Notes: generated by a model from the sequence alone, not told the origin. A DNA stretch of 64,000 nucleotides from Lanius collurio (GCA_020086605.1 JACBWW010000004.1:27995047-28059046); one strand, 5' to 3'; counted from the first letter of the stretch, positions 18,686-42,000 are shown. Made by a program: numbers and translations.

Positions 18686-19041
18686 AAATGTTAGAGTCTT
18701 ATGAATTTAGGTGCACACAAGGTGTGCAGTGCCACCTTTCCACCACTTGAAGAAGCCTTTCCAGTGTGCTGTATATAGGTAGTACAACAGTTGAAGTGGA
18801 TAATGAAGTCTGGGTAGCAGAGCTTTTTCAATGTTAATGCAAGAAAATAGCATCTTAGGAAATGGTTGTGGGGTAATAGTACTTAGAATACAAGTTAATT
18901 TATTACTTAATTTCTGTTAAAACCTAAGCACAACCTTATCCTAACTGCTACTTTCTCTGTCACTGTTCCTCTCTATCCTCCCCAGTCCTTGCTGATTTAT
19001 GCTATATTTGTAGGAGAAGGCAGTGATGTACTGTGAAATAA

Positions 19042-27182
<8,141 letters not shown>

Positions 27183-27895
27183 ATGTTCTGGGACACTTAG
27201 AAGAGAGACCATATGAAAATTAGAAACCTCATTGCAAACACTCTGGACTAAATGTTTCCAGTATTGAAAACTTCAAAAACAAATATTTTTGAAGTGTTTT
27301 CCTGTTTAAAAAGACCAAAATTTAACAGGCTCTTTTAAATAACTTTTGGTGCAGCAACTTACCCAAATTGAATCCTTTGAAAGGAAGGTGCCTAGTCAAA
27401 TTCAAGACAGATCTGGCCAGAAGGAGTTTGCAGTCCCATCCTTAACATTTTCATACATAACAATTCCTAATTGGTGATTGCAGCTCAGTGCATCTGTTAA
27501 TGATAGTTCCTGGGAGCAGCAAAACCAAGCAAGCAGAACAGTTCTATACAGAATGTATTTGAGCAAATATTCAATAAATTTCTGGGCTATGTAACACCGA
27601 GGTTTTGGGTTTTTTCCTCCTCTTCTGATACATGGCCTAGAGTGGTGTGAATATAAATCCTGGAACAGCATGATTAATGGGTGATACCTCTTTAACATTG
27701 AAAGGGCTTTCTTTTGTTTGCTTTAAATCAAGCTGTTAATGAGTGGAACATTAATGTTTTACTTGCAAGTTTGTTGATGCAGACTTGTTTAATTAGCATT
27801 TCCTTTGTTTATCATCTGCATTTAGGGACTGAGAACTTGAAAACTTTGAAAATAGCTTGTTTCCATTCCAATAAACATAGCTGATAAATGAAAAA
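27183..27895 (+). other. EIF2S1: EIF2S1 3' untranslated region (short form)
   Basis: Non-coding sequence after the stop codon with two AATAAA hexamers, at 27573-27578 and 27870-27875. Longer forms may exist, since further AATAAA hexamers occur at 29141-29150 and 31173-31178. Which sites are used cannot be told from sequence alone. Confidence 0.5.
27870..27875 (+). promoter_or_regulatory. Polyadenylation signal AATAAA for EIF2S1
   Basis: The second and better-placed of two canonical hexamers within 700 bases of the stop codon; the other is at 27573-27578. Confidence 0.45.
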
Positions 27896-30800
27896 CTACA
27901 TATAGTTGCCCTTTGCTCTGATAGGTGAATTTAGCAGGAGCTTTAATGAACTTACATACTTCAAAATGGGCAGCACTGTCTGTGAGCTCACTGCGACATG
28001 ACCTTCAGTTCTGCCTACCCTACATCCAATTTACACTGGACTGAGATACTCACTTTAGAAAAAACCTGTTTATCTTCTCTGAGGAGAAACAAGATGTGCT
28101 TTCTAAATTGGAGAGTTTAAAAAAAAAAGAATTTAAAAATCCTGTTTTACTTGTCAGTGGGAACTGAGGGGAAAGAGTTGTGCTTTTTAAGTAGCCTTCC
28201 CAGCTTGCTAGATTTTTAAATCTGTTGGTATTTTTTTTAATTGTTGTGTCCCGTACTGCCCATTTTTTTTCTTAGTATTTTGTGATGCTCAAGGGGAAAA
28301 TGCCTGAAAAGTGAGGCTTTGAGCATTAACTAGGCATTCTTCTTACTGCCTTGGTACAAACTATATTATTGCTACGTGGTGTTGCCACAAAAGCGTTTTT
28401 AAAGGGCATGTATATTGCAATGTGTTGCTTGTCCCTGCTGGAGTATCAGAGAAGTTCATGTGTACCCAACTCTGATTGTAAAGCAAAGCCAGAAAAGGTA
28501 AGTAACGTTCAGTCTTTACAGAATGTTGGAAAATACTGGAATGTGCCATCGCAAAATGAAGAAACAGATGTTTTTAATGGTTTTCTCACATTGTCTTTTT
28601 AGCAGCTGTGTATGACAGCCTTGCATGGCTTGAAGTTGTGATGTCAGTTTCCTGTTTGAACAGCTCTTCCGACTGTGCCCATTCACCAGAATAGTGATTT
28701 GACTTCCATTAAACACAATAGATGGGTACTCAGGGTACAAAGCAAAATACTTTAAAGTTCTGTCACCGTGTGATCTCCATGCCATAATAATTCTGTAAAG
28801 GAAAAAGCACTGAAGAGTGAATCACATGTGGCGTGCAATGCGTGAATTACTATAATCTGTGAAAGCTGTTTTGGTGTGTTAATAGGTGAGCATTGTTTCT
28901 GTCAGTAGCTTAGGCAGAAGTTAGTTAAATTTCTTCAGTAAATACCAGAGCATTTCTAAGTAGAGCTAGAATGTGCTGGTGGGCAAGAGTCTGAGTTGGT
29001 TCTGAGTGCCTCAAAAAAATGACCAAGATGGTGAGGGCGATAGCAAAGCAGGTTCAGGTAAATGCATTTCAATCACTTGTCATCCTGGCAGATAAAATCA
29101 GGTTCTCCCAGTTTGTTCTCCTGAGCATACTTCAACCAAGAATAAATAAAAGACATGAGGCAACCTGGTCGATCCTTCTCATGCACTGCAGAAACAGGAA
29201 GGAGCAGGTATCAGATGGGTGCTTCGGAGGCCTGTTAGTGAGGGAGTGCTGGGGCTCTGCTGTGCTGCATCACTTAAAGACCTTTAGGAGTTGCTGAGCT
29301 TATGCCTTGTGTCTGAACCTGGCTCTTTTTCTATTTCTGGAACTGCCTTTGCTTACCAAGTGCTTAACATAAGGGCTTTTTGTGACTGTCTTTGTTAAGC
29401 TGCTAAATCCAGGCAGCACATTGCTACTGTTCATTAGCTATGGTGCTGTTTGCTCAACTGTAATCAAAAGGCCAACATCTCCACTTGCACTTAGCATAGT
29501 CAGTGGAAGGGAAGAGGAGGGTGTACCTGTGGACAGGACTTGGCCTTATTTGTTAATTGTAAGGATCTCAGTTTGACTTTCCTACCTCAAATTGATTTTC
29601 TAAGATTGACAGCTTGGAAACAGTTTTACTTGTAACATCTGGCGAGGACTAATTGATGCGAAAATCCAACCCAAACGGGTATACTGGCTCAGGTCAGGCA
29701 CAGAGTCTGGTAACACACAGCCCAGTATCCTGTTTATAGTGGTTTCTAAAGAAAAGGTGCCCTGCTTCCTTGAGGCTGTGGTAGATCGTCTGGTTTTTAA
29801 TAGTGACAATTTCTTGCTATCTTCTCTCTGATTTTTGGCCCACGGGATTTTTTTTTAGGTGCACTGGAGCTGGTGCGTTGTTCTTCATAGCAGAATCTGC
29901 ACTTTGATTTTCAAGAGTCTGGGCAATGAAACACCTGTTTCCAAATACTTCCACCTTTCTACAGTCAATTTTTAAATTGCTGTTGTGTCTGAATACTATT
30001 GAATGCTTGTTGTCTTTCTCTTTTATCTAGAAATGTTTCATCATGCTTTATTTTGATGTGGTTAGTTTTCAATCATATTTCCAATCCCCTGAAGGAACTA
30101 ACTATTTAATGAGAGTGCTGCACTGGAGGGCAAAGTCCTAAGAAGCTGCTTTGAGAACTGTGGTGTCTGTTATGCCCCAGTGCTGCATGTGACATGATGA
30201 TACACGCTGGGCACGGCAGTTTTCCCTTGGGACGGGGTTTTCCTTTGGGCAGGTTCCCTTGGTGAGCTGTGCGGCTTCTTCAAGGACTGAGCGGAGGTAC
30301 CATCAGGGTCTGCCAGCTGAAACAGTGCAGCCTGCACTCAGAACTGTGGAGGCTGCTTCTCCCTCCCCTGTAACCCTGAGTAACATCCTGTAATCTTGAA
30401 GCTGGCTCTTCCTGGCCATCCTATTCCAAATTCTATAGCATATAATGTATTTGGAGGTCACCTCAAAGGGAAGAAAATGCGAAGCACTCAACTGTTCTTT
30501 TTCTGTTATACTACTACACTGACATGGAAAACACTCTGAAATGGATCTGAGGAAATGGGTACTCTTCAGTGAGTTTTAAGTCCCAGAAGATTTGATGTAG
30601 AGCTCCCTAAGTTTATACAGATCGAAGCATGTCCTTTTCCACCGGAAGAGTTCAGTGCCAGAACTTGCATTCCCAGCTCATGCGTGAATAGGACAGCCCA
30701 GGTCCACTGACTCATTTTATACTACCTGACCCTGAAAGATCTGTGTTTACTCAGCCTCAGGGAGCAATGCAGGGGCAGTTTTTCAGCCTCTATTAACTAT

Positions 30801-33049
30801 AGAATGAGACAGGGAGGAAGGGGTGTGTGTATGATAAATATCCAAACTATTGAAGAAATACTTTGAGTTGAGGTATTGCAGGAAGTGAAGGCTCTATGTA
30901 AGAAGTAGTTGATACGAAACCTGTTATTTAATGACCAGCTGAAGCAAGGTTTGTTTCACCTTTCACCAGCAGTTTGACAATAGAATTCGTTGTTGCTAAT
31001 GTTAATTTTGCCAAGATACATCTGCAGGGTTGTGGGTGGTCTGCATGCTGGAGAAAAGGAGCTTGTCAGATCTTCAGCACGGACTGCTTATGGAGCAATT
31101 CTGAGATCACTGTCTGAGCGAGAGCCCCCTGCAAGCTTCTACCTGTCCTCCCTAGCATGAAATAGCACCTTGAATAAATTGCCTGCAGTAACAAGCTGAA
31201 CAATGTGAAGTCAAACCTCAAATACCAAGCAGTGGAACACTGTATTCCTGAAGCTGGTTATATAAAGAGTGCATGTCCAGGAAATGCATGCAGCAGTAAT
31301 GTCTCTTGTGTACTCAGTCTCAAGTTTTCTTTTTTTTCCCCTTCTTGTGTAATTCTGATGTACAAAACTTAGGGAGGTGAAATTTATTTTCCTTTTTTTT
31401 TCTGCTGAATTTATCAGAGTTTTTTTTCCAAGATTCATCATCTGAATACAACTTTTATGCACAAATATATATGTGTGTACATATATATATGCAGAGATGG
31501 AGATTATTTTTTCAATTAACAAAAAATACATTCAGTTAATTTCTGCTGTATTTTAAGGCTATGATAATACTAAAAAAAAAAAAAATTACAAAATTTTCCA
31601 TTAGTAACTTCTAAAATATTACATACCACCAGCAAAAAGTGTTCTGTTACTGTACTGACTTTAGGTGGACTGAAGAACAAATATACTGGGATATGACTTA
31701 CTGAGCCAGTTGCCTCAAGCCTCTCTGCCTTTTCCCAAAAGGCAAAAGATCTACAGTAGGGGCTACATAGGTAACTTCTGCTTTTGAAATCTCATCCAGC
31801 ATGTTTTCTCTTTATACAGAATTAACTTTTCTAATTTCCAGCAGCGTTTAGTCATCCATTGTATTCTTATGGCCTCTGCAGGACTCTTCTCTGAGTTGTC
31901 TCCAGTACAATGCTGGTTTCAGTTTTTCAGCTATTCCTAGCTAAAAGTTATAAAAATGTATAAAGATAAAGAAATTATTTGCTTGTTCCTTTTCCTCTGT
32001 GCATGAAAGTGTGCCCCATGATATTTTAGTCCCTTTGTCTTACTGACCTCTGGACTCTTTACATAGCAACGAGTGCTTTTGTTTATTTGCTATACTCTAC
32101 CCTGTATTTCTTATCACAACTCATAACTCAGCCCACATATATCACCTTAATTTTAGTGAGAGTCATGGAATGCTGACAGAACAGCAAAGGCTATTATTTC
32201 TGAACAGCAGCACTCTGAAATATTAATACTTCATGAGGACAAGATTTGATAAATCTATCAAACAGATTTGTCATGGCAGCTAAAGTCTTTAAAAATACAA
32301 TAAACATCTGAGACTGTATTTAGACACAAAAGACACTCTGTTTCAGAGGCGTTCAGGAGGTACAAGAGGTCACTGCAATGTTCATGGATCGGGCTGCTTT
32401 ACTAAAAGCCTGCTTATGCAGAGATTTAGGATATTACGTTGAGAATCTGTGTTTATATACTGAGGGTCACCGAAAATAGAGCAGACTTGTAGGTGCTTTG
32501 GAGTACTACAATAATTTTTCAGCAAAAGAAGTTACTGTAAGATTTGTAAAAGTCTTCTTGTAATCATAGTATCCTATATGTTACAAGTTGTGCTGATCTG
32601 TAGAACTGAGAGATGTGTTTGTTAGATGAGAAATTTTAAGTGGTAGTTGTTTAGTCTGAAGTTTTGAGGAATGCGATTTTAAAATTCTGTTTCCCCCTCC
32701 CGTGCAATACCTGATTTGTCATTTTCTAGCTGCTTATATTGGCCAGCTCACTCGGTGGTGGTTTTTTGCTCTACCAAATTCTGTGAAATTCTTTCAAGAT
32801 CCTTTTTAGACATCTCTTTGTTTTACTTCCCCGAGGGCAGGTAATATATCAGAGCCAGCTCGCTGTTTAACTAATGTCTCACAGGTAGGGAGGGAGGGAA
32901 AAAAAAAACAGGGAAGGGAGAATGCGTCACATTGGAGGAGGAGGGGAGCAAAGAAAAATGAACTTTCTTAAACAAATCATGTGCAGAGGGACAGGCTGCC
33001 AGGGCTCAGGAAATTCTCTGCAGGGGCTCTGCTCTTTTCGCTGCTGGCT
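27896..33049. other. Intergenic region EIF2S1-PLEK2, no gene recognised
   Basis: About 5.1 kb with only short, non-conserved reading frames on either strand. It contains AT-rich stretches, a short TA/TG dinucleotide patch near 31465-31490, and purine-rich sequence at 32880-32950 just upstream of PLEK2. It may include distal EIF2S1 3'UTR and the PLEK2 promoter; I saw no clear TATA box or CpG island at PLEK2. Confidence 0.5.
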
Positions 33050-36000
33050 ATGATGGAGGAAGAAGCTGGAGTGCTGAAGGAGGGCTTCCTCGTCAAACGG
33101 GTGAGTGCTCTGGTCCTCCTCCGTGCGGCTCTGCGCAAACATGGAAGCAGCTCCTGAGCAGGCACTGCAGGAGCCAGGGCTCATGGCAAGGCAGCCTGTT
33201 GGGTGCTGGGTCTGAGGGGCTCCTGCCTGCTCCTGAGAACGGAGCTCCTCCAGGTTTGTGCAGATGCCTGCCAGGGAAGCTGCATGAACTGCAGCTGCTC
33301 GCTACCCACCCGCGAGCTTCCCCTGTGCTGGCTTTTCTGTAGAGGAAGGTGAATTAGCCATCAGGATTACTCAGGGGTTGGAAAGCCAGAATGTCTGCAC
33401 CTCGCACACACCCCTGCAAGGAGCACGTCCAGGGGAGGACAGCGAGACAGAAGAAATTTTGACAGTCGGTTAAGTTAGCTTGTGCATTTTTCAGTGACCT
33501 GTCTGTATAAGGTTTCCCATTTCATATGAAAGAATGGAGAACAGATTATTCTTTTTAAAGGGGATCAGGACAATACAAACTTAAAAATGTGTTTGAAAAA
33601 ACTTCTTTTTTTCCATACTCCTCAAGCAGTGCTGTAAGAAAATTTTAGCCAAAAAGTGGTGGAAAGAGCTGAAAGATTTCAACCTTCCCAATACTTCTCC
33701 CTGCAGCACGAAGTCAGTCATTGCTGGAACACAAGGAGGCAATTTAGCAAGGGACATGAACTGCTTTTAGTATCAAGACCCTGTCTCAATGATTAATATG
33801 GTCCTTGATTTCACAGAGAAAAATGTGATTCAGAGGTTTGGTCAAGGCTTTGCCACGCCTTGGGAAATGCTTTTCTACAGTACGTGGCAGTGTTTCTGGT
33901 GCTAGCATGAAGGTAATCCTGGTCAGGAGCTTTCCTGGCAGGGCTCCCAGCCAGCTGGCGAGCCAGCCACTAGCCATATGTGGAGCAAGGGCAGAGCAGT
34001 CCCAGCTCCCAGTCTCCTCTCTGGGCTACAGCTGTAATTTTTGACTCTTAAGTGACTACTTGATTCAAATGGGAAGCCAAGGCGCCAAGTGTGTGAGAGG
34101 AACAGGTCATGGGCAGCACATGGAGCTGTGTCTGCCACAGTCTGTACAACATCACCCAGATACACAGCTTGATAGGAAGGAGACCACAAAGACGATGGCT
34201 GAAGGAAACTGAGGGACAAGGGAACCTGGGATTCACAGAGGAAAAAGGAGCAAGGGATGGGGTCAGGTAAACAAAACAGAGCTTTCTTAAGAAGATGACA
34301 GAGGCAAGGAGATTATCTAAATGCATTATAAATGACAGAATTATGCACTGTAATGCATTATAAATATAAAATGAATGTGTGGAATTCAGGTGAAGATCAA
34401 GAAAAAAAGGTAAGGCAATCTCCTGAGAAAAGAGAACATTTTTCAGAAGGAAAGAATAGAGCCATAGCGAAGAACATACAGGCAAAATGGCCAAGTAACT
34501 TTACAACAGGTGAGAAATTCAGTGAGAAACACAAAGGAAAGGAGAGAACAAACCTAAGTTAGATAAACTGTATTTAGTATGGACTAGAAGACATTGGATC
34601 TATAGTGCCCCGGATTTTAGAGACTCATTACTCCACATTTACTTGGAAATTGCTGGGTTTCCCCTTTATTTATAATGAGCTTTGATTCATGCTACAACTG
34701 GACCATACATGTTTCTTTTTTCTAGCCATGCCCACCCTGTCCCAGGTGTCAGAGCTTTCTTTACCCCCTGCTTTGCCTGCTGGCTGTAACGTTCCAGCAC
34801 CTGTAGAAACACAAGTCACCTCCTTGCACAGCAAAGCTGGACCAGACACCATCAGACAGGACTGAGCCTGCCAGTGCCAGCCCTCACTGGCTTTGCTGTC
34901 CTTTAACCAGACTCAAAAGAGCTGGGGGCTGTTTACAGAGGGAAAATAGGAGGATTTGTCTGTATTGTCATATAATCCATGGAGCATTCAACAGCAGCCT
35001 TCATTCAGTCTTTTGTTGTTAAAAAGCATATTTCCTTTACAGGAAACAGCAGCACAGGGAATGTTTTAGCCCAGGAGATTGGAGGCAGGTAGGATTGAAA
35101 TGAACTTCTCATTAGCAGTAAGTGGGGGATGTAAGGAAAAGCCAATTCACCCAGCAAAGTGTTGCAAAACCACTTGGCACTTAGAGCCACATCAAAATGA
35201 AAAACACTCCACCCAGGGTCACCAGAGAGAAGGAGCTGATTGCCAAGAGCCTTCACACATTTCAGATTAAGCCCTGTTGCTGCCTGTGCTGTCAGCAGAC
35301 AGGTGTGCAGCTACGTCAGCTCTTTGGGATAATTCATGTGAGCTTTTACATGAAACAATTCTTGCCAGCAAAGAAGCTCTCCTGGCTGAAGAAAGAGCAA
35401 AGCACTTTTCTATTCCTCTGATTTTACAGTGATGGAGCTGTGTTATTTTGTTACTTAAAATGTGTATTTCAGGGAGAACAGGACTCACGATGACTTCTTG
35501 TGCTTCATTTCATACAAGAAGCCAAGAAGAAAATATGGTCATTTCTCAGTTCTTGTGTTAAAATAAGCTATGTGAATTTCTTCCCCTCCAGGGACATATT
35601 GTTCGTAACTGGAAAGTGAGATGGTTCGTTCTGCTTCAGGATAAGCTGCTGTATTACAAAATTGAAGGAGGCAAGAAGGAACCTTCTCCAAAGGGCAGGA
35701 TCCTTTTGGATGGCTGCACTATTACTTGTCCATGCCTGGAATATGAGAACAGACCGGTATGACTGGGAAAATGTATCTCTTCTCTATTTCACTCACTTTC
35801 TAACTTCTTCCTACCTTCTCCTCGCCTTCTGGCTTCTTTGATTACTGCAACCATACCATTGGGGTGCTCCCAGAATTAGGCCCAGCCAAAAGCAAGCTGC
35901 CACTACCAGTGTAACCAGGACAAGCACTGAACTCCCTCATTTTGTCTTTGCTCTTCCCTGTGCCCAAATGTGAGTCACAGCTATTAACAAAAAAACCCAA

Positions 36001-39000
36001 CCCCAAGCATTACTCCTATACACACAGTGAGGAGAAGAAATGCAAATGCATCAGCCCAACAGTGTGTGGAGAGAGGACATGAACAGCTCAGTAAAATCTG
36101 AGGAGGGTGGGGAAGAAGGGAAATATCATCTGTGGTAGTTGTCTTAAATCCTGGGCATCCATGGTGCTCCCAGGCAGCCAGATCAGATTCCTTTTTCCTT
36201 CACCAATGGGATACTGCTGCAGTAGAAACTTTCCAGCAAGATTTCTCTGGAAGAAAGAGTGCCTCCTCTGTTTCTCTGCTCACCCATGGGGAGCAGCAAT
36301 GCAGATTTCCCATGTATGGGGCCACGATGGAAATTACTTTGGGAATTGCAGACTATTTCAGTACTTCTCATGGCAGAAAGAGTCAAGTGAGAGTTTGTAG
36401 CTGTCAAGACCTGGATGTGAAAAGCTTGACAGTCAGCAGCACACTCCTGTGTAATCCAGTATCTGTGTGGTCTGGTCTCTTCTAAGTACCAGGAGCTCCA
36501 TGCATGCAAACCATGTTTATCTGAAAACCCAGGGATTTGAGGGGGATAGAAGCCAAAAAAAAAAAAAAAAAAAAATCCAAACCGAAACAACCTAGAGTTG
36601 TGCCCAACATCCTTCTGAACAAGAATTGCTCTGAACTGCTGAGGTGGAATGCGCTATCAGAGTTATCTGTGTCACTTGGGCCAGTGCTGAAAAAAAGCAA
36701 AATGCAAGAGTAGGGGAAATTGCTAAATGATTTTATTGCTCTATACTTCTTTCTCCACAGCTACTCATCAAACTAAAGACAAAAACCAATACAGACTATT
36801 TCCTTGAATGTTGCTCCAGGGAGGAACGTGACTCTTGGGCTTTGGACATCACTGGAGCTATTCATGCTGGTCACCCAGTACAGGTACAAGAACTTCACAG
36901 AATGAAGAACTCTTTCAAACTGCTAGAAAATATCAGCCTCCAGTAAGTGTATATGATTTCTCATTCTTTTGTTGCTGTAGTTTGCAAAGTGCCTGAGTTG
37001 ATGGATGGGGAGGATCAAGGGAAGCTACTTTCTGCACAGATCTGCTCCTTTGTGGCCAGGAACCTCTAAACTGGCTGTCCTATCCTAGGCTTGCACATAC
37101 TTTTGCCAGGGAATGCACTTTTTCCTGACCATCACATTTTGGGAGTATGTGAGTTCTGCACAGGCACCTCACTGCTGGCTTGAAGACGTTCCTAGTCAGC
37201 TGCAAATGTTCTCACTGGGGAGATGTATTACCTCAAAAGATGTAACATCAGGGAAGCACTGGGTGGTGACTTTGTACCTGTTGGTGAGTTTCCAACCAAC
37301 AATCTGCAATCTAGACTAGGATTTTTAGGTTGCAATCATGTTAAGTAAGAGGATTCAGAGAACAGATTAAGAAACAGAAGAATTACATTAATTTGATTTG
37401 TGTTGAGCAGGTAAATCAAGCTGACTATAGGCCAATTTGAAGTGCTTTAAATTGAAAGATACTTTGTGAGGCACGTTGTTTAGTGCTGCTATTGGGAGAA
37501 TAAAGTTTTCCTGGAATGTACTTAGGACAGTGCTTCTGGGGCAGTGTTGCTCTAGGACATGGGAGAGAATGACAGGTAGATGGAGAAGTCAGAAGGGGAA
37601 TTAATCTCTCGAGTTTACTCACACTCAATATTTACATTTCTTAACTATGACAGTGGATTGGAAGAAAAAGGTCACCACCTCTACAAACACATTGGTTACA
37701 AAGAATGTCCATCAGGGTATTCCCATCATGAGACAGGAATTCAAAACAATGCTACAGTTAGGAAAACACTGGCTATTATTTACATGAACACTGTGAGAAC
37801 TCTGACTTCAAAAGTGTAAATATCAGAAAGCTAAAAGAACTAGGCAACAGGGCAGTACCTAGAATACTTCCCATCTTTATGTGGGTAATCATGAGGACAT
37901 CCCAGGCACTGACAGAAGTATGCAGCAATTTCTGCCTTTCTCATCTGCTGATTTTGTGCTGTGCTCTCATTTGCAGCGACATAGTGGAGAGAATGTATGA
38001 CAGCAGTACTGGAATTAAGCTGACCCGCAATTTGGATCAAGGCAACAGATATAAAGAAACCTTCACAGGTACACCTACTGCAAAGAGCCACCTCACATCC
38101 GATATGCCTCATTGCAGGGACAAGGGAGCTACTGTACCGCCTTCATAAGGGGGATAAGCTGTGGGATAGCCCAGTGGAACCTGGCAGTGCAGCCAAGCTC
38201 TCCAAAACTTTTCCTTCTTGCTCTTTGGACGTATGGAAGTACACTTAGAACCCCACACTTTTGGTAAATTCTGCACTTCTCTGACAATCTTTGGGATGGT
38301 GCCAAAATGTTTCAACAAGTGAAAACCTGTGTGGCAGGAGACCATCTACCTTTCCTCTCATACCTGTCTTGGTATGAGAGCTGCCTTTCTTCCTGCAGGT
38401 TCTGCCCTGGTGGACTGGCTCATCTCCAACAACTTTGCTGTGTCACGATTTGAGGCTGTCACCTTGGCATCCATGCTGATGGATGAGAACTTCATCAGGC
38501 CCGTGGGAGTCCGCAGCACTGAGGCCACGCGCTCCAGTGACCCCTCTGAGAAGTTCCTCGATGACTCCACGGCACTGTACATGTTTGTAAGTGATACAGC
38601 TGCTGACGGCAGCACCTCCCCTGGCCTTTGTCACACACTTGATTCAGGGTAGTGAGGAGGGAACACGCACAGCCTGCAACCAAAGGCAAATGAGCAGGCT
38701 GAGAAAACAAATGCAGAAGGAGCAGCTCTAGGCTTTTTAGTAGTACTAACACAGGTACTTTTGCTGGAGCCAAATAACTACATGGATATGGAGGCATCTA
38801 CAAATTACATAATTAGGCATAAAAGAGGTGTGTCCCTGGAGTGCAGTGCTGTGTCTCCATGTATTGGAGGCAGTGCTGTAGTTATGCTACAGCTCAAGGC
38901 CACGGTGCTTGTACCCAGCATGTACAGCTTTACAGCTGTAATTTGTTGCCTGTGAATCTTGGTCCTACAAGGCTGTGCAGCAGAGCTATGGAGTAGAATT

Positions 39001-42000
39001 TACTCAGGAAATATAAGCTAAAAACAGCTAAGGAAAATGAAATGGAAAATAAAATGCAGAATTTTGTACTTAAAAGTCTGTTCAGATTAAAAAGAAAAGT
39101 GGAAATATCTTTTCCCTATTTGCAGGCTGAGAGCAGTAAGAAAAGTACCAGTTCCAAGGAAGAGGTACATTTTAACATCTCTGAATTAAGTGGCAAAATT
39201 GTGAAGCAAGGATTCTTAGTGAAACAGGTAAGCATAGTCTTGGAACCTGCCCCAGGAAACAAGAAAAATTACAGCTCTTAGGGTTTCTTAGAGAGTAAAG
39301 GTGTCTTCTACAATCATGGCTGGAGAGTTGTGCCCGGCAGAACTTGCCCGTCAGTACTTGAGGTCTTGCAGTATCCAGTTTCAAAGAAGTGAACTGGGGA
39401 ACTTGCTCAGGATAAATTGGATGTTCTGTACATATTGAGCCTATACTGAAAGGTACAAAACAGTATCAAAAGCTGAAGTCCCACACAAACTCCAAATCCT
39501 ACCAGAGGTGTTACATTCACTTCTAATCAGAGCCAATGTTCCTTTGGTTCAACCTATCCCATCCAGGTAGAGTGAACAGTGATGATGTTTTGCTGGCCAC
39601 AGACAAATTTCAAAGCTGAGTAGCTTGACCTTTGTATGAAGTGGACATTTACCTGTAGACATGTGGGTGGTTTGGTGGTGGTGAAATCTTGGTTTTGGGT
39701 ACAATTACCTGTTGGCAGTAACTGTTTCCAAGATCTGACCCTTGGTCTGCAAGATGTAGTTTCCGATGCTTGCTATGAAGAAGACGAGTCAGTCACACTC
39801 TTTCAAAACATAACACAGCCACCTGCAAATGGAACCCTGCCTGCACTGCATGGCCGCTGTCTTACTCTGGAGCCTTGTACCCAGAGCCCCAAGTTTAGTG
39901 TTGTGCAAACTGGATCATCTGATGCTTCCCAACCCTCCCTCCTCCAGCTGCCAGGGAACCATGAGGGTTGGCAGGGTGCTGTGGGATTCCCACAGGCTGG
40001 CAGGGCAGCCACCCTTCACCACAGGGCACGAGAGCTGCCCAGGAGCTTCTGCCAGTGGTCAGCAGCAGCCAGGGACAGCCCCCAGCAGCCCCAGCACCAA
40101 ACCTCCAGGGTGGGGGGTGCTCACAGGGCCCGGCACAGGCCGGTTAGCAATGGGAGGGCTGTGGTGAAAGAGTAAAGAGCTCCCAAAGGACCTGACATAA
40201 GCCCCTGAGAGCACACACAGCATGGGCTTCTAATCTGAAACCCATATTTAATCTGAAATTAAAAGCAGGAATCAGGGATATAATCATTTGTTCCTGTCAT
40301 TCTGCTTTCTTAGTTCTCAGCGCAGGAAAGGAAAAGATGATGGAATTATCAATGTACAAAGAAGAAAGATAAGCAGAAGGTTATGTGAATTACCAAGGTG
40401 TTAGGAAATATTTTTCCCTTTTGTGTCCGAACCCTCTTATTTTGGTATCTATTTATGTCTCCCTTACAGCCTATAGGAAAATGATTATTTCGGGAGGTAA
40501 TAATTTTAATTCTTCCATTTTGCCAGGGGCACAAGAGGAAAAACTGGAAGGTGAGAAAATTTGTTTTGAGAGCTGATCCTGCCTTTCTGCACTACTATGA
40601 TCCCACCAAGGTATGTGAGTGCGAAGTTACCCTCCCCAGAAATCCTTTTAGAGACATAAACATTATAATGAAGATACAATTATGCTGTAAATGTTTCTAT
40701 CACTCTGGGGTCCTCTATCCATTTCCTGAGGAATTAGACCTCTCTGGCCTTACCTGAAGAGGTTGTCCTTGTAGGATTTTGTATCCCTGCATCTTCTGTC
40801 TTGTCTTTTTCCTGGTGAGATTCCCTTTCCTTAGCTGAGTGGAAGCAGTCTTCTTGGGATTGTGAAGGTACAGCAAAAGACCAATCTGGGACCATGGTCC
40901 TGCAGGGTTTCTTTCTGCATTGTGATCTTTCTTGGTTGAAATCCCACCACTTGAGGATTATACTGGTACTGGGATTTTTTACATTCTTATTCCAGCATTG
41001 AATAGGGTCTTCTTAATGCCAAAGTATTTACAGGAATTTCTACTACTCAGTTTTAAACTTTCTCATGGAACAGTAGAATTTATCTTCATGAATATAATAA
41101 TCAATGTGAGCAACTCAGATACTTAGGGTAGCACAAAGCCCAAAAGGATTGCAAGAACATGTATAGAAATGCTTTATGTGACTTTTAAAGAAAACAGAAA
41201 CAACATCTCAGTGAAAAGAGCTTATGGAGCTGGTTCATTTTTTGTTTCGTCTTCCTTCATGGATTTTTTTTCACTGCAACTTATTCTTGAAATGGTATAA
41301 GCTGAAACTGCAGAACCTGAAGGCAAGAAACAAGAGTGCCAGCCAGCTAGGGAAAACAGTCAGATTTTTCCCATATAGTCTCAGTGAAAAGCAGCAAGCT
41401 AAATACTTACAGAAATATATACAATTCAATATAGTATTGTTAATAAAAGCATACATATGCTTTTCAATTTACAATTCGAAATGTGATTGCCCACCCTTGT
41501 GCTTTTAACTGATCTACACCATGCCCAGCTACATCAAAGAAATATCTGAGACTGAAACAATACAGTAATGCATTTAACTACATGTTCTAATTGAATTATC
41601 TTGTGACATGCCTGGAAAAACTGGCATTATGTCTCCAACTTCATGAAAGTAATGCACGTGCTCAGGGAAATTATTTTAATGATGATATTTTCCAGCTAAG
41701 CTTGTTTCCTTTTTCTTTGCAGGAAGAACACAAACCAGTAGGTGGATTCTCTCTTCGTGGCTGTCTTGTCTCAGCTCTGGAGGATAACGGTGTCCCAGCA
41801 GGTGAGAACGAGCCTCTAAACTTCCATGCATTTATATTAATGCCGTAACAATACAGTCTTTGGGTGTGGGTTTGTACATATGGCTGCTTGTATACACAAG
41901 TGGGCTGACCTTTCATTTCCCTTTGCAAGCAAGGGAAGAGGCATGTCACACATCCATGTACTGCTAGGTTGTCCACACCAAAGGGGAGTTTTTTTAAAGC

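Noticed and set aside
34048..34494. 148-codon minus-strand ORF in PLEK2 intron 1
   Set aside because: No family resemblance, unspliced, and in intronic sequence. Chance ORF.
39636..40175. 179-codon plus-strand ORF in a PLEK2 intron
   Set aside because: It lies in a GC-rich intronic patch between well-supported PLEK2 exons, has no recognisable domain and a low-complexity C-terminal half.
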